Source: Fredinandcohnia aciditolerans
GTDB lineage: Bacteria > Bacillota > Bacilli > Bacillales > Bacillaceae_L
Direction: 5' to 3'
Assembly (NCBI GenBank): GCA_003640645.1
Contig: QGHH01000008.1
Span: 62,001 to 126,000, forward strand
Length of the DNA stretch: 64,000 nucleotides
Numbering within the stretch: the first letter of the stretch is position 1; every line of letters begins with the position of its first letter. Of the stretch, positions 34,829 to 43,832 are shown one piece after another. The position numbers and the translations under genes are program-made. The notes beneath the pieces were generated by a model. It was not told where the DNA came from. It saw only the letters and a program-made list of their open reading frames with translations, and ran no database searches.

Positions 34829-35720
34829 AAGATGCACCTACCTTTTCGATAAAAATATCATTTAAGGAAGGTTCCTCTAATACAAACTTTCGAACAAAGC
34901 CTTTTCCTACAATGGAATCTAGTATTTTTTGTGAAATTTGTTCACTTTCAACCTGTAAATGGAGACCCTCCGCAGTTTCCTTCACCCTTGTTACACCTGC
35001 TAAAGTTTTTAAATGACTGATATCAAAATCGGCATGTACAATGACATTTTTCTTTCCAAAAGAACGCTTAATTTCTTTTAGTGAACCATGAACAACTGGT
35101 TTACCGTGATGCATAATGCATAAATGTTCACATAATTCCTCAACATGTTCCATCCGGTGACTTGAAAATACAATTGAGGTCCCTTCATTTTTCAAATCCA
35201 CAACAGCTTTTTTTAGAAGCTCTACATTCACAGGGTCAAGCCCGCTGAATGGTTCATCAAGAATTAGTAGTTTCGGCTTATGAATAACAGATGCAATAAA
35301 CTGTATTTTTTGCTGGTTCCCTTTTGATAATTCCTCAACTTTTTTCGTCGCATATTCAGGAACCTTAAATCGTTCTAACCAGTAATCAATTTGTTTTAAA
35401 ATATCCTGTTTTTGCATACCGCGTAGTCTCGCAAGGTACACAAGTTGATCACGCACCTTCATTTTTGGGTAAAGTCCTCTTTCTTCTGGTAAATACCCAA
35501 TCATGTGACTTGTATCGTAATTAATCTTTTTTCCATCCCAACTAATTCGGCCATCACTGGCATCTAATAATCCAAGTATCATTCGAAATGTTGTTGTCTT
35601 TCCTGCCCCATTGGCGCCTAGAAATCCAAACATTTCACGCTCAGGAATTTCGATTGATAGGTTATCTACTGCTGTGAAGCTACCGAATCGTTTTGTCACA
35701 TTTTCTAGCTGTAATGCCAT
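34821..35720 (-). CDS. yhaQ: ABC transporter ATP-binding protein YhaQ (NatA-like)
   Basis: A 299-residue ATPase: Walker A GANGAGKT (35-42), signature LSKGNQQK, Walker B LLILDEPFSGLD, and a C-terminal DUF4162-like regulatory domain typical of NatA/drug exporters. It drives YhaP. The cargo is unknown. RBS AGGAGG precedes ATG 35720. Confidence 0.93.
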   Translation of the reverse strand: MALQLENVTKRFGSFTAVDNLSIEIPEREMFGFLGANGAGKTTTFRMILGLLDASDGRISWDGKKINYDTSHMIGYLPEERGLYPKMKVRDQLVYLARLRGMQKQDILKQIDYWLERFKVPEYATKKVEELSKGNQQKIQFIASVIHKPKLLILDEPFSGLDPVNVELLKKAVVDLKNEGTSIVFSSHRMEHVEELCEHLCIMHHGKPVVHGSLKEIKRSFGKKNVIVHADFDISHLKTLAGVTRVKETAEGLHLQVESEQISQKILDSIVGKGFVRKFVLEEPSLNDIFIEKVGASYE

Positions 35721-35870
35721 TTTGACTCCTCCTTCTCCTGTTGTTTTTTACGAATGAGTTAGGAAAAAGTTTCAAAAATTATCATAACACATTTATTTAT
35801 TGCGCTGGAACTTGCAATCAACTACACTTTAAGTATCTGAATTTTAACTTTATTTATGGGGGGCTCTGAT

Positions 35871-36053
35871 ATGAACTATTTGTTAACAGTGTTTGATAAA
35901 ACGGGAGAAAAATTACTCGAAGAAACATTTGAAGCTGCTACCGAAAAAGAGGCAAAGGAAACTGGCGAAAGAATTCTGAAAGAAAAAAACTATTTAGAAA
36001 CGACACATCGTTGCACAAGCACAGCAGGGAAATTAGTGTTATTTCATCGTTAG
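35871..36053 (+). CDS. YhzD-like small protein (60 aa)
   Basis: A 60-residue protein, MNYLLTVFDKTGEKLLEETF at the start, mixed beta and charged helix, with ATEKEAKETGERIL in the middle. Length, sequence type and location between yhaQ and yhaR suit the YhzD family of bacilli, function unknown. The start is set by GGGGGG seven bases before ATG 35871. Confidence 0.78.
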   Translation: MNYLLTVFDKTGEKLLEETFEAATEKEAKETGERILKEKNYLETTHRCTSTAGKLVLFHR

Positions 36054-36054
36054 G

Positions 36055-36085
36055 CAGGCACCCAATTTGGGGTACCTGTTTTTAT
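36055..36085 (+). terminator. intrinsic terminator of the YhzD-like gene
   Basis: CAGG-ACCC pairs with GGGT-CCTG around a short loop, followed by TTTTTATTT. Confidence 0.8.
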
Positions 36086-36090
36086 TTATT

Positions 36091-36122
36091 AAAAAATCCC
36101 GCTGCTCTTTCAACGGGATTTT
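36091..36122 (-). terminator. intrinsic terminator of yhaR
   Basis: AAAATCCCG and CGGGATTTT pair around a 12-base loop, directly beside the plus-strand terminator, so the convergent genes are insulated twice. Confidence 0.8.
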
Positions 36123-36127
36123 CTTCA

Positions 36128-36916
36128 TTATTCACCTTTAAAAACTGGTTTTCTTTTTTCTAAAAAGGCTTGAATGCCCTCACGGTGATCCTTCGTACTT
36201 CTCATTGCATACTGTCCGTGTTTCTCTAATTCCAATATTTTTTCAAGCTCTGGTAAGTGCATTTGATTGTAGATAGACTTAGTTTGAATCATAGCAAGTA
36301 CAGGTTTCTTCTTCCACTTTTTCACCTTATGAATGACTGCCGTTTGCAGTTCTTCCTCTGCAACCTCATCAATTAATCCGAGGTGCAAGGCTTCACCAGG
36401 AGATAATTGCTTGCCTTCCCAAATTAAATGTTTTGCTCTTGCTTCGCCAAGTCTTTTTTCAAGAAAGAAATGTGCACCACCATCAGGAATTAGGCCGATT
36501 CCGATAAAGTTCATAGCTAATCTTGATTGTCGATCAGCTATGATGTAATCAGCACCTAACGCAAAGCTTAACCCAAGGCCAGCGGCTGGTCCATGGATTG
36601 CGCTGATTACTAGCTTCGGTAATAAGTATAGCGTTTTCATTATTTCTGAAATAAGTTCCATCACAGGTGCAAAAGCACTTTCGTCAGTTGAACTTAACAT
36701 TGTTTTAATATCTCCACCAGCTGAAAAGCCTCGTCCACTACCAGCCAATACAAGGATATCCACTTCATCGTTGGCAGCTACTTCTTTTAAACTATGTAAA
36801 ATTTGGTTAAGCATTTCAATATCCATCGAATTCAGTGCTTCTGGGCGATTTAGAGTAAGATAGGCTACTCGCTCATCAATATGAAGAAACACTTTTTCTA
36901 CTTGTTCGATTGCCAT
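36128..36916 (-). CDS. yhaR: enoyl-CoA hydratase/isomerase family protein YhaR
   Basis: A 262-residue crotonase. Oxyanion segments GRGFSAGGDIK and GPAAGLGLSFALG are present. Neither of the two hydratase glutamates is where expected: the second position is Asp in GLIPDGGAHFFL, as in PaaG-type isomerases, so an isomerase role rather than plain enoyl hydration is likely. GGGGGG seven bases before ATG 36916 sets the start, 38 codons inside the longest frame. It lies downstream of acyl-CoA synthetase and dehydrogenase genes, suggesting degradation of fatty or aromatic acyl-CoA. Confidence 0.9.
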   Translation of the reverse strand: MAIEQVEKVFLHIDERVAYLTLNRPEALNSMDIEMLNQILHSLKEVAANDEVDILVLAGSGRGFSAGGDIKTMLSSTDESAFAPVMELISEIMKTLYLLPKLVISAIHGPAAGLGLSFALGADYIIADRQSRLAMNFIGIGLIPDGGAHFFLEKRLGEARAKHLIWEGKQLSPGEALHLGLIDEVAEEELQTAVIHKVKKWKKKPVLAMIQTKSIYNQMHLPELEKILELEKHGQYAMRSTKDHREGIQAFLEKRKPVFKGE

Positions 36917-36996
36917 TATTAAGCCCCCCTTAGTGGTGTTTCTACTATTATATAATGATATCACCTTAAAAGAAACCGTTTTCAATAAATTGATAA

Positions 36997-37021
36997 GGTC
37001 ATCCAAAGTTTTTGGATGACC
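36997..37021. terminator. stem-loop between the tandem repeats and yhaR
   Basis: GGTCATCC (36997-37004) pairs perfectly with GGATGACC (37014-37021), with CTTTT on the plus side and only a weak T tract on the minus side. Possibly a terminator of the upstream acyl-CoA operon. Confidence 0.5.
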
Positions 37022-37090
37022 CTTTTGCAAGTTAGATATCTACTAAATTTACCCAGGATTTTTACCTCTATATTGGGTTTGCGAATTTCC

Positions 37091-37566
37091 GGATTCACAA
37101 TCTCCTAATTTTACCCAGTTGTGAACCTCTTATCCTTCTTTGTGGGTTCACTACCCCCTAAAGCTATCCAGTTGTGAATCTCTTTTCCTTCTTTGCGGGT
37201 TCACCATCTCCTAGTTTTATCCAATATCGAACCTCTTTTTCCATCTTTGCAGGTTCACAATCTCCTAGTTTTACCCAATATTGAACCTCTTTTCCAACTT
37301 TGCGGGTTCACCATCTCCTAGTTTTATCCAATATCGAACCTCTTTTTCCATCTTTGTAGGTTCACAACCAACTAGTTTTACCCATTACCAAGCCTCTTTT
37401 CCATCTTTGCAGGTTCACAATCTCCTAGTTATACCCAATATCGAACCTCTTTTGCTTCTTTGCAGGTTCGCCACCTCCTAGATTACCCAACACCGAACCT
37501 CTTTTCCATATTTGTGATAAAGCCATCTCCTGGTTTTATCTAATTCCGAACCTCTTCATACAGTTT
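37091..37566. repeat. tandem array of about nine 53-54-bp repeats
   Basis: GGTTCA recurs at 37145, 37198, 37252, 37305, 37359, 37412 and 37465, with degenerate units at 37091 and 37517: spacing 52-54 bases. Each unit reads GGTTCACAATCTCCTAG, then TTTTACCCAATATCGAACC, then TCTTTTCCATCTTTGCA. The whole unit is conserved; there are no unique spacers. GGTTC and GAACC inside each unit are inverted complements, so a transcript could form a row of hairpins. Units starting at 37198 and 37305 are almost identical, suggesting later double-unit duplication. Function unknown. Confidence 0.9.
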
Positions 37567-37588
37567 ACTTTCGAGGTGTCCTACATGT

Positions 37589-39211
37589 TTACTTAACTTG
37601 TGATAGATGGTCTTTCAGTTGGTCTCGAAGTGCTCTTTTCAAGAACTTTCCTACTGATGTTTTCGGGATTTCATCCATGAAGATGATGTCATCTGGTAAC
37701 CACCATTTCGCAAATTGTGGCTTTAGAAACTCATATAACTCATCCTTTGTAATCTGGTCCTTTGCAGCATCTTTTAATACTACACATGCAACTGGCCGTT
37801 CTTGCCATCTTTCATGGGGTACTGCAATTACCGCCGCTTCAAATACTGCCTCATGGGCCATAAGTGCATTCTCAATATCAACAGAGGATATCCATTCTCC
37901 ACCACTCTTGATTAGATCCTTTGTTCGATCAACAATCTTCACAATTCCTTCTTCATCTACTGTGACTACATCTCCCGTATGTAACCACCCATCTCGGAAC
38001 GCTTCATTTGTTCGCTCATCCTTATAATACTCATCCGCAATCCAATTTCCTCTTAATAATAATTCTCCCATTTCTTTACCGTCATTGGCAACTTCTCCAT
38101 TTGCCCCTACGACTTTCATTTCAACGAGGGGGACGATAGAGCCTTGTTTCGAGCGTATTTCTAATTTTTCCTCTTCTGAAAGATTATTTTGATAGCTTTT
38201 TAGACGCGACAACACAACAAGTGGCGTTGTTTCTGTCATCCCATAAGCATGGATAAACGGGATTTTGTATTTTGATTCAAACGCTTTAATAAGCCCCTTT
38301 GGAGCTGCAGAACCACCACATAAAATACGAGTTAAACTGCTTGTATCGTAGCTGCCTTGTTCTAGTTCATTAAGAAGCCCAAGCCAGATTGTTGGTACAC
38401 CCGCAGTCATTGTTACTTTCTCGGAATCTATTAATTCAGCCAATACCTTTGGAGTAAAATAGGGTCCCGGCATAACGAGAGTGGTTCCAAACCACACCGC
38501 CGCAAAAGGTAATCCCCAGGCATTTACATGGAACATCGGAACAACTGGCATCGCAATATCACTTTCCGTCAATCCTGAACCATCAGCTAAACCGAGCGCC
38601 ATACTGTGTAAGACAACACCGCGATTTGAATAGACAACCCCTTTCGGATTACCTGTTGTTGCAGAGGTGTAGCACATCCCTACAGGATCATTTTCATCAA
38701 GGTCTTTCTTAAATTGGAAAGTAGGATTTCCTTCATTTACAATTTTTTCATAATGATAAAGTGGTTCTAGGTTTGTTTCTGGCAATTCATCCTTATCAGT
38801 CATAATGACGAACGCCTCTACTGTTTTTAATTGCTCCTTAACCTTTTCTAATAATGGAAGTAGATCTTCATCAAAAAGCAGTACCTTATCTTCAGCGTGA
38901 TTGATGATGTAGACTATATGCGCAGGTGAAAGGCGGATATTGATGGTATGAAGAACTGCACCAATACCAGGTATCCCAAAATAAGCTTCTAGATGACGAT
39001 GATGATTCCATGCTAATGTTCCAACACGGTCACCTTTACTTACCCCGATTTTGTCAAGGGCACTTGATAATCTTCTTGTTCGTTCACCTATCTCTTTGTA
39101 AGTATGAGTTACAATTCCATTTGAAGTTCTCGAAACAACGGTTTTCTTTGGAAAATACCTCTCTGCACGCTCGAGCATTGATGAAACTAGCAATGGTACA
39201 TTCATCATCAT
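37589..39211 (-). CDS. acyl-CoA synthetase (AMP-forming fatty-acid-CoA ligase)
   Basis: A 540-residue adenylate-forming enzyme. P-loop YTSATTGNPKG (181-191), the YGMTETTP motif, GWLHTGDV and the C-terminal catalytic Lys region PKTSVGKFLKR are present. It activates a carboxylic acid as acyl-CoA; the DMF/AlkK-like type suits medium or long chains. GGGGG eight bases before ATG 39211 fixes the start, 13 codons inside the longest frame. It lies 54 bases after the acyl-CoA dehydrogenase gene in an operon. Confidence 0.92.
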   Translation of the reverse strand: MMMNVPLLVSSMLERAERYFPKKTVVSRTSNGIVTHTYKEIGERTRRLSSALDKIGVSKGDRVGTLAWNHHRHLEAYFGIPGIGAVLHTINIRLSPAHIVYIINHAEDKVLLFDEDLLPLLEKVKEQLKTVEAFVIMTDKDELPETNLEPLYHYEKIVNEGNPTFQFKKDLDENDPVGMCYTSATTGNPKGVVYSNRGVVLHSMALGLADGSGLTESDIAMPVVPMFHVNAWGLPFAAVWFGTTLVMPGPYFTPKVLAELIDSEKVTMTAGVPTIWLGLLNELEQGSYDTSSLTRILCGGSAAPKGLIKAFESKYKIPFIHAYGMTETTPLVVLSRLKSYQNNLSEEEKLEIRSKQGSIVPLVEMKVVGANGEVANDGKEMGELLLRGNWIADEYYKDERTNEAFRDGWLHTGDVVTVDEEGIVKIVDRTKDLIKSGGEWISSVDIENALMAHEAVFEAAVIAVPHERWQERPVACVVLKDAAKDQITKDELYEFLKPQFAKWWLPDDIIFMDEIPKTSVGKFLKRALRDQLKDHLSQVK

Positions 39212-39265
39212 AATCCATTCCCCCACTTCAAAATTATTTAAAAAAGTCAAGTTACTCTCGTAACC

Positions 39266-40405
39266 TTATAGCCCCATATTTTTTGCGATTATCGATTTCA
39301 TGATTTCATTTGTCCCTGCATAAATCGCCGATACTGGTGTGTCACGATACCGTCTCGCTATCTCGTATTCCTCCATATATCCGTATCCACCATGTAGGTG
39401 CATACATTCAGCCGCGACTTTTTTTGCCATATCGGTTAACCACCATTTTGCCATGGAAACCTTTGTCACCACATCCTTTCCTGCGATATGTTTCTCAATC
39501 AAATCATCTAAAAAGGTTCTGCCTATTTCAACTTCAGTTGCCATCTCTGCAAGTCTAAATTGAATATGTTGGAATTTACTAATTGATCGCCCAAAAGCCT
39601 CGCGCTCTTTAACATATTTCATTGTTAGCTTTAGCATTGTCTCAGCTGCAATTTGAGCGGATATAGCAACAATTAATCGTTCTTGCTGGAGCTGCTGCAT
39701 CAAGTAATAAAAGCCCTTCCCTTCGGTTCCAATAAGATTTTCAGCAGGAACAATTGCATCTTCAAAAATCAGTTCTGCTGTATCTTGGGCATGAAGACCA
39801 ACCTTATCGAGTTTCCTTCCACGAGTATATCCTGGGGTATCTTTTTCAATTGCTAACAAACTAATTCCTTTATGTTTTTCTTTCGGATCTGTTTTACAAA
39901 CAACTACGACTAAATCTGCATGAATGCCGTTTGTTATAAATGTTTTCTGACCGTTTACAATGTAATGATCACCTTTCTTTACCGCGGTGGTTTTAATCCC
40001 TGCCAAATCCGATCCAGCACCTGGCTCAGTCATCGCTATTGCTGTTATCATTTCACCTGAAATACATGTTGGCAGCCATTTTTGTTTTTGTTCCTCTGTG
40101 CCATATTCATTTAAATAAGGAACTACGATATCACAATGGAGACCTATTCCTATCATGCTTGCCCCAACTCGTTCAAGCTCTTCGTTAATGACAACAGAAT
40201 AGCCAAAATCAGCATTAAGGCCACCATATTTTTCATCAACCCATGGGCATAAAAAGCCATTTTCTCCCATCTTTGTCCAAAATGAACGAGGAATTATCCC
40301 GTTTTTTTCCCAATCGTTGTAAAAGGGATATGCTTCTTTTTCAAGAAACTTCTGAAAGGCATCACGAAATATGTGATGCTCATCTTGTAAATAACGTGCG
40401 GTCAT
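39266..40405 (-). CDS. acyl-CoA dehydrogenase (long-chain / isovaleryl type)
   Basis: A 379-residue flavoenzyme with the two PROSITE-type blocks AMTEPGAGSDLAGI and the C-terminal MHLHGGYGYMEEYEIARRYRD. The final motif is YAGTNEIMK, without the medium-chain catalytic Glu; instead Glu in QQERL of helix G is placed as in long-chain and isovaleryl enzymes. ATG 40405 was preferred to ATG 40408 because GGAGG is seven bases away. The first gene of the operon with the CoA ligase; a cre-like site lies upstream. Confidence 0.92.
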   Translation of the reverse strand: MTARYLQDEHHIFRDAFQKFLEKEAYPFYNDWEKNGIIPRSFWTKMGENGFLCPWVDEKYGGLNADFGYSVVINEELERVGASMIGIGLHCDIVVPYLNEYGTEEQKQKWLPTCISGEMITAIAMTEPGAGSDLAGIKTTAVKKGDHYIVNGQKTFITNGIHADLVVVVCKTDPKEKHKGISLLAIEKDTPGYTRGRKLDKVGLHAQDTAELIFEDAIVPAENLIGTEGKGFYYLMQQLQQERLIVAISAQIAAETMLKLTMKYVKEREAFGRSISKFQHIQFRLAEMATEVEIGRTFLDDLIEKHIAGKDVVTKVSMAKWWLTDMAKKVAAECMHLHGGYGYMEEYEIARRYRDTPVSAIYAGTNEIMKSIIAKNMGL

Positions 40406-40511
40406 CATTTTCCCTCCTAGTAATAAGGGTTTGTTTTTATAAATGTATGTTTCATGATGTGTAAATATAATGAGGTACTAATGTGGTAGTCATATCTAAT
40501 AGGAATAAAGT

Positions 40512-40525
40512 AGAAAGCGTTTACA
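40512..40525 (-). promoter_or_regulatory. cre-like site upstream of the acyl-CoA operon
   Basis: AGAAAGCGTTTACA matches TGWAANCGNTNWCA except for the first base. It lies about 110 bases before the dehydrogenase start. Fatty-acid degradation genes of bacilli are known CcpA targets, so carbon repression is plausible. Confidence 0.5.
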
Positions 40526-40590
40526 TTTAATGATAAGGAGTCTGTTTAACTTTATGAGTTCTAGTACTTGAATAATTCCTCATTAACAGA

Positions 40591-40623
40591 AAAAATCCTC
40601 TTTTTTAAACGAAAAAAAAGAGG
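40591..40623 (-). terminator. intrinsic terminator of hemZ
   Basis: CCTCTTTTTT (40597-40606) pairs with AAAAAAGAGG, followed on the minus strand by a T run. Confidence 0.75.
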
Positions 40624-40632
40624 CAAAGTTCC

Positions 40633-42147
40633 CTATACCCCTTTTGCTACTCCAAACAAATCGTCTAAAATTTCGATCTTTTTGTTCGTGTATTCAATAA
40701 AATGATCATTGTAGGATTTCGGATCCTTCGGGTTTGCAAATTGAGTAATCTTCCCTGTCATAGGATCAATAAATTTGCTGGCTGCCCCACAACCTAGGCC
40801 GATGATTGTTTGCATTTCTTCCATTATCATAATATTGTAGATACTCTCTTGCCCTGGTAGTGAATAGCCAACATTCTCTAGGTTTCCAAGTATGTTCTTC
40901 ATTCGATATAAATAATATGGAACATACCCGTGTTCCTTTGTCCAAGTGGAAGCATTATTCATCATCTCTGTAATTTCTTCACGGCCGGCAACCTTATATT
41001 TTTTCTTGTTTCGTGTCATTTCAGACGCACGCTTAAAGGATAAAGTATGAACAGTTAGTGACTCTGGCATAAGCTTTTCTGTTTCTGAAAGGGTATAATT
41101 GAACTCTTCTACTCCTTCACCCGGAAGGCCAATGATTAAGTCCATGTTGATATTGTTCATCCCCATATTTCGTGCAAGATGAAACTTTTCAACTGTTTCT
41201 TCAACCGTGTGATGACGGCCAATCGCTTTCAGTGTTTCCTGTATATAGGACTGAGGATTAATACTGATACGGTCAATATTCCACTTCTTTAGGACGTCTA
41301 GTTTTTCCGGTGTAATTGTGTCCGGTCTTCCCGCTTCAACTGTAATTTCACGAATGTTTTTCACATTTGGGAAGGATTGGTACATTTCTTCATACAGCAT
41401 GTCCATCTCTTCTGCCGTGATACTTGTTGGAGTTCCGCCACCATAATATACGGTTGTAATATTAATGTGATGTTCCTTCAACCAACGCCCCATCTCGCGC
41501 ATCTCATAATGAAGTCCACCTAGGAAGGAATTAACCGAACCTTGTCTTCCATTGATTGCATAGGCAGGAAATGTACAATAGGCACATTTTGTTGGGCAGA
41601 AAGGAATCCCAATATAGATACTTACTTCGTTTTGTAGTTGATATAAATCAGGAACCATTGTGAGTTGGCGGTCAACAATTTGGCGCATTAATTCAAGTTT
41701 TTCATCTGTAATTAAGTAATCTTCTTTCAGCTCTTTGTGTGCTTCCTCATGAGATTTTCCCTCTCGAACCTTTTTGTGTAACAGTTTTGTTGGACGCACG
41801 CCAGTAAGCATTCCCCATGGCTGAGTAATACCTGTAAAATCTTGCATCACCATTACATACACATGTGAGACTGCATTTTTTATCTTTTTAAATAGTTCTT
41901 TGTCATTTTCAAATGGAGGAAATTCCTTGCGGTAGCTTCCCATAAATTCGTTCCCGGATTTGATGTCAGTCAGTTTGGCATATGTTGTTATGACAGGACT
42001 ATTATATTCATATTGGAAATCTACTAATAGCTCAGGATTATCTAACTCACTAATTGAGAGTTCACTTTCTTCATAAAAAAGATTCGTGATGAGTTGTAGT
42101 GGTCGCAAAAACCGGTCATCCCCGAGCCCATTGAATAAAATTCGCAT
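40633..42147 (-). CDS. hemZ: oxygen-independent coproporphyrinogen III oxidase-like radical SAM enzyme HemZ
   Basis: A 504-residue radical SAM protein. The iron-sulfur motif CPTKCAYC (Cys184, Cys188, Cys191) follows IYIGIPF, then YYGGGTPTS and RISINPQS. The long N-terminal domain and length fit HemZ of B. subtilis (about 500), and yhaR/yhaX synteny agrees. It takes part in anaerobic coproporphyrinogen III decarboxylation. AAAGGTG with a nine-base spacer favours ATG 42147 over GTG 42159. Confidence 0.93.
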   Translation of the reverse strand: MRILFNGLGDDRFLRPLQLITNLFYEESELSISELDNPELLVDFQYEYNSPVITTYAKLTDIKSGNEFMGSYRKEFPPFENDKELFKKIKNAVSHVYVMVMQDFTGITQPWGMLTGVRPTKLLHKKVREGKSHEEAHKELKEDYLITDEKLELMRQIVDRQLTMVPDLYQLQNEVSIYIGIPFCPTKCAYCTFPAYAINGRQGSVNSFLGGLHYEMREMGRWLKEHHINITTVYYGGGTPTSITAEEMDMLYEEMYQSFPNVKNIREITVEAGRPDTITPEKLDVLKKWNIDRISINPQSYIQETLKAIGRHHTVEETVEKFHLARNMGMNNINMDLIIGLPGEGVEEFNYTLSETEKLMPESLTVHTLSFKRASEMTRNKKKYKVAGREEITEMMNNASTWTKEHGYVPYYLYRMKNILGNLENVGYSLPGQESIYNIMIMEEMQTIIGLGCGAASKFIDPMTGKITQFANPKDPKSYNDHFIEYTNKKIEILDDLFGVAKGV

Positions 42148-42251
42148 AATTTGTATCACCTTTTCAAAAAAATACTTACTTAAGTGTACAGAATGTACCT
42201 TTTTTAATCAATATGAGAATTTTGGGTAGTTTTTGTTTCTGCATTCTCCCT

Positions 42252-42280
42252 ATAAAAAAACCCCCACTAACCGTGGAGGC
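42252..42280 (-). terminator. intrinsic terminator of yhaX
   Basis: On the minus strand CCTCCAC pairs with GTGGGGG and is followed by seven T. Confidence 0.85.
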
Positions 42281-42290
42281 AAGCCCAACT

Positions 42291-43154
42291 CTATTTTTCA
42301 ATCTTAATTTGTTTTAAAAAATCAATTCTTTGCTGCTTACGGAAATGCTCTTTAATCATATAGGAGACGCCATTCATATTGTTGGACCGAGTCACCCAGT
42401 CAGCAGCAAATTTCACTTCCTTCGGTGCATTCCACATTGCAACCCCTAAGCCAGCAGATTCAATGATTTCAATATCATCTATTGAATCTCCAATAACAAC
42501 TGCTTCATGCAATGGAATATCTAAGTGATTAGCTAACGTTATTAATCCATTAAGCTTAGAAACCCCAAAAGGAGTGATTTCTAGCTTATGTGGTTCTGTT
42601 AGATCCACTTGAATGTCATTGAAATGCTCAGTCACAGTTTCTCTAATTGCCCTCAGTTCATTTTCACTTTGTGAATAGACCTCAATCTTAGGTGGTGCAA
42701 CAGGATTGTCTGTTAAATAATCCCCAAGCGAATCGACAAACTGCATTGGATAAAAGAGTGGATCACCAGAACCAAACATTGCTTTTGCGATTAAATTACC
42801 AGGGAATCTCACACGATTGCCAATTGAAAACTTTTCATGTTGGAGGCGAATGCTACATTTAAAGTTTTCTAATACCTGAACAATATTAAATGTTTTCTCT
42901 TCTGAAATACGTTTTACATAAATAGGTTCATCAAGGTTATCACTGATGAATCCTCCATTATGCGTAATTAGCAATGAGTTCAGCTTTAGTGCTTTTGCGA
43001 TTTTTTTTGTCGATGGGAAGTGACGTCTTGTTATGAGAGTCACATAAACTTCCTTTGCACGGACGAAATCGATGGCTTCCTTTGTACCACTTTGAAGCCG
43101 ACCGTTTGGACGTAGTAATGTGCCATCCACATTTATTGCTAGTAACCTATACAT
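42291..43154 (-). CDS. yhaX: Cof-type HAD-like protein YhaX
   Basis: A 287-residue HAD fold of the Cof type. Motif I reads NVDGTLL at residues 8-14; the usual nucleophile Asp (DxDGT) is Asn. Motif IV GDSIDDIEII is intact, as is the C2 cap region. Loss of the nucleophile predicts little or no phosphatase activity. B. subtilis YhaX belongs to the mother-cell sporulation set, so a binding or structural role is possible. GGAGG is nine bases before ATG 43154. Confidence 0.92.
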   Translation of the reverse strand: MYRLLAINVDGTLLRPNGRLQSGTKEAIDFVRAKEVYVTLITRRHFPSTKKIAKALKLNSLLITHNGGFISDNLDEPIYVKRISEEKTFNIVQVLENFKCSIRLQHEKFSIGNRVRFPGNLIAKAMFGSGDPLFYPMQFVDSLGDYLTDNPVAPPKIEVYSQSENELRAIRETVTEHFNDIQVDLTEPHKLEITPFGVSKLNGLITLANHLDIPLHEAVVIGDSIDDIEIIESAGLGVAMWNAPKEVKFAADWVTRSNNMNGVSYMIKEHFRKQQRIDFLKQIKIEK

Positions 43155-43289
43155 ATGGCAGGTCCTCCTTCTCAGTTGGGCGTCCCCTATACATATGGTT
43201 ATGAAAAAATGAAACTGATTAGAACAAAAGACTATTATTGAAAAATGGACGACAATATGTGAAACTTAATGTTTCTCATAAATGAGCAA

Positions 43290-43322
43290 AAAAAAGAACC
43301 CTCACCAAATTGGCGGGATTCC
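43290..43322 (-). terminator. intrinsic terminator of yheA
   Basis: On the minus strand GAATCCCGCC pairs imperfectly with GGTGAGGGTTC, followed by eight T. Confidence 0.75.
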
Positions 43323-43330
43323 TAGAAGTT

Positions 43331-43687
43331 TTATTTTTGATCCATACTTCCGTATAATTCTTCAAGTGGTTTAAGCATAATTTGATTTAACTCTCCGATA
43401 ACAACGCTCATTCGCTGTTCAGCTTCCATAAGTTTTGCAATTGTATCATGTTGTTGTACAAGTGCAACTTGTCTTTGCGCCTGTTCTACTTCTTCTTGTG
43501 AAATATCTTCACCCATCATTTGTTTTTGTTGAAGGGATAACTGAATGTTTCGGAAGCTTTCAAATAATTTCTTTGCACCTTCGTCATTATTCACTTGATC
43601 ATATAATTGCTTTAGTTGTTTAAACTCATCACTCTCACGAATCGCCTTTTCAACACCATAAGCAACATCATATAAATTCACACCCAT
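43331..43687 (-). CDS. yheA: YlbF/YmcA (UPF0342) family protein YheA
   Basis: A 118-residue all-helical protein with VNNDEGAKKLFESFRNIQL and a long Gln/Glu-rich helix, the YheA branch of the YlbF/YmcA family. Paralogues form a complex acting on RNase Y and sporulation or competence timing; YheA itself has no fixed role. GGAGG precedes ATG 43687. Confidence 0.92.
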   Translation of the reverse strand: MGVNLYDVAYGVEKAIRESDEFKQLKQLYDQVNNDEGAKKLFESFRNIQLSLQQKQMMGEDISQEEVEQAQRQVALVQQHDTIAKLMEAEQRMSVVIGELNQIMLKPLEELYGSMDQK

Positions 43688-43832
43688 TTTACCTACCTCC
43701 TTTATCCAGATTTATTACGAGCAAAATGGTTCTTTTCCACTATAACAAACATTTTCATATAATTCACCCTCATCTAGAAATTAGAGAGGTTATTTTTAGG
43801 ATATTCTATATATAGCCTTTTGCTTTTGTTTA

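Larger units (their letters stand above)
36917..37588. other. 672-base intergenic region upstream of yhaR
   Basis: No gene is seen. Next to yhaR lies TATAAT on the minus strand with a weak -35, then a stem-loop GGTCATCC/GGATGACC (36997-37021), then about nine tandem 53-bp repeats running to about 37560, nearly touching the stop of the acyl-CoA synthetase gene at 37589. Confidence 0.8.

Noticed and set aside
37091-37566. CRISPR array
   Set aside because: Spacing is regular, but the whole 53-base unit is conserved, there are no unique spacers, and no cas genes lie nearby.
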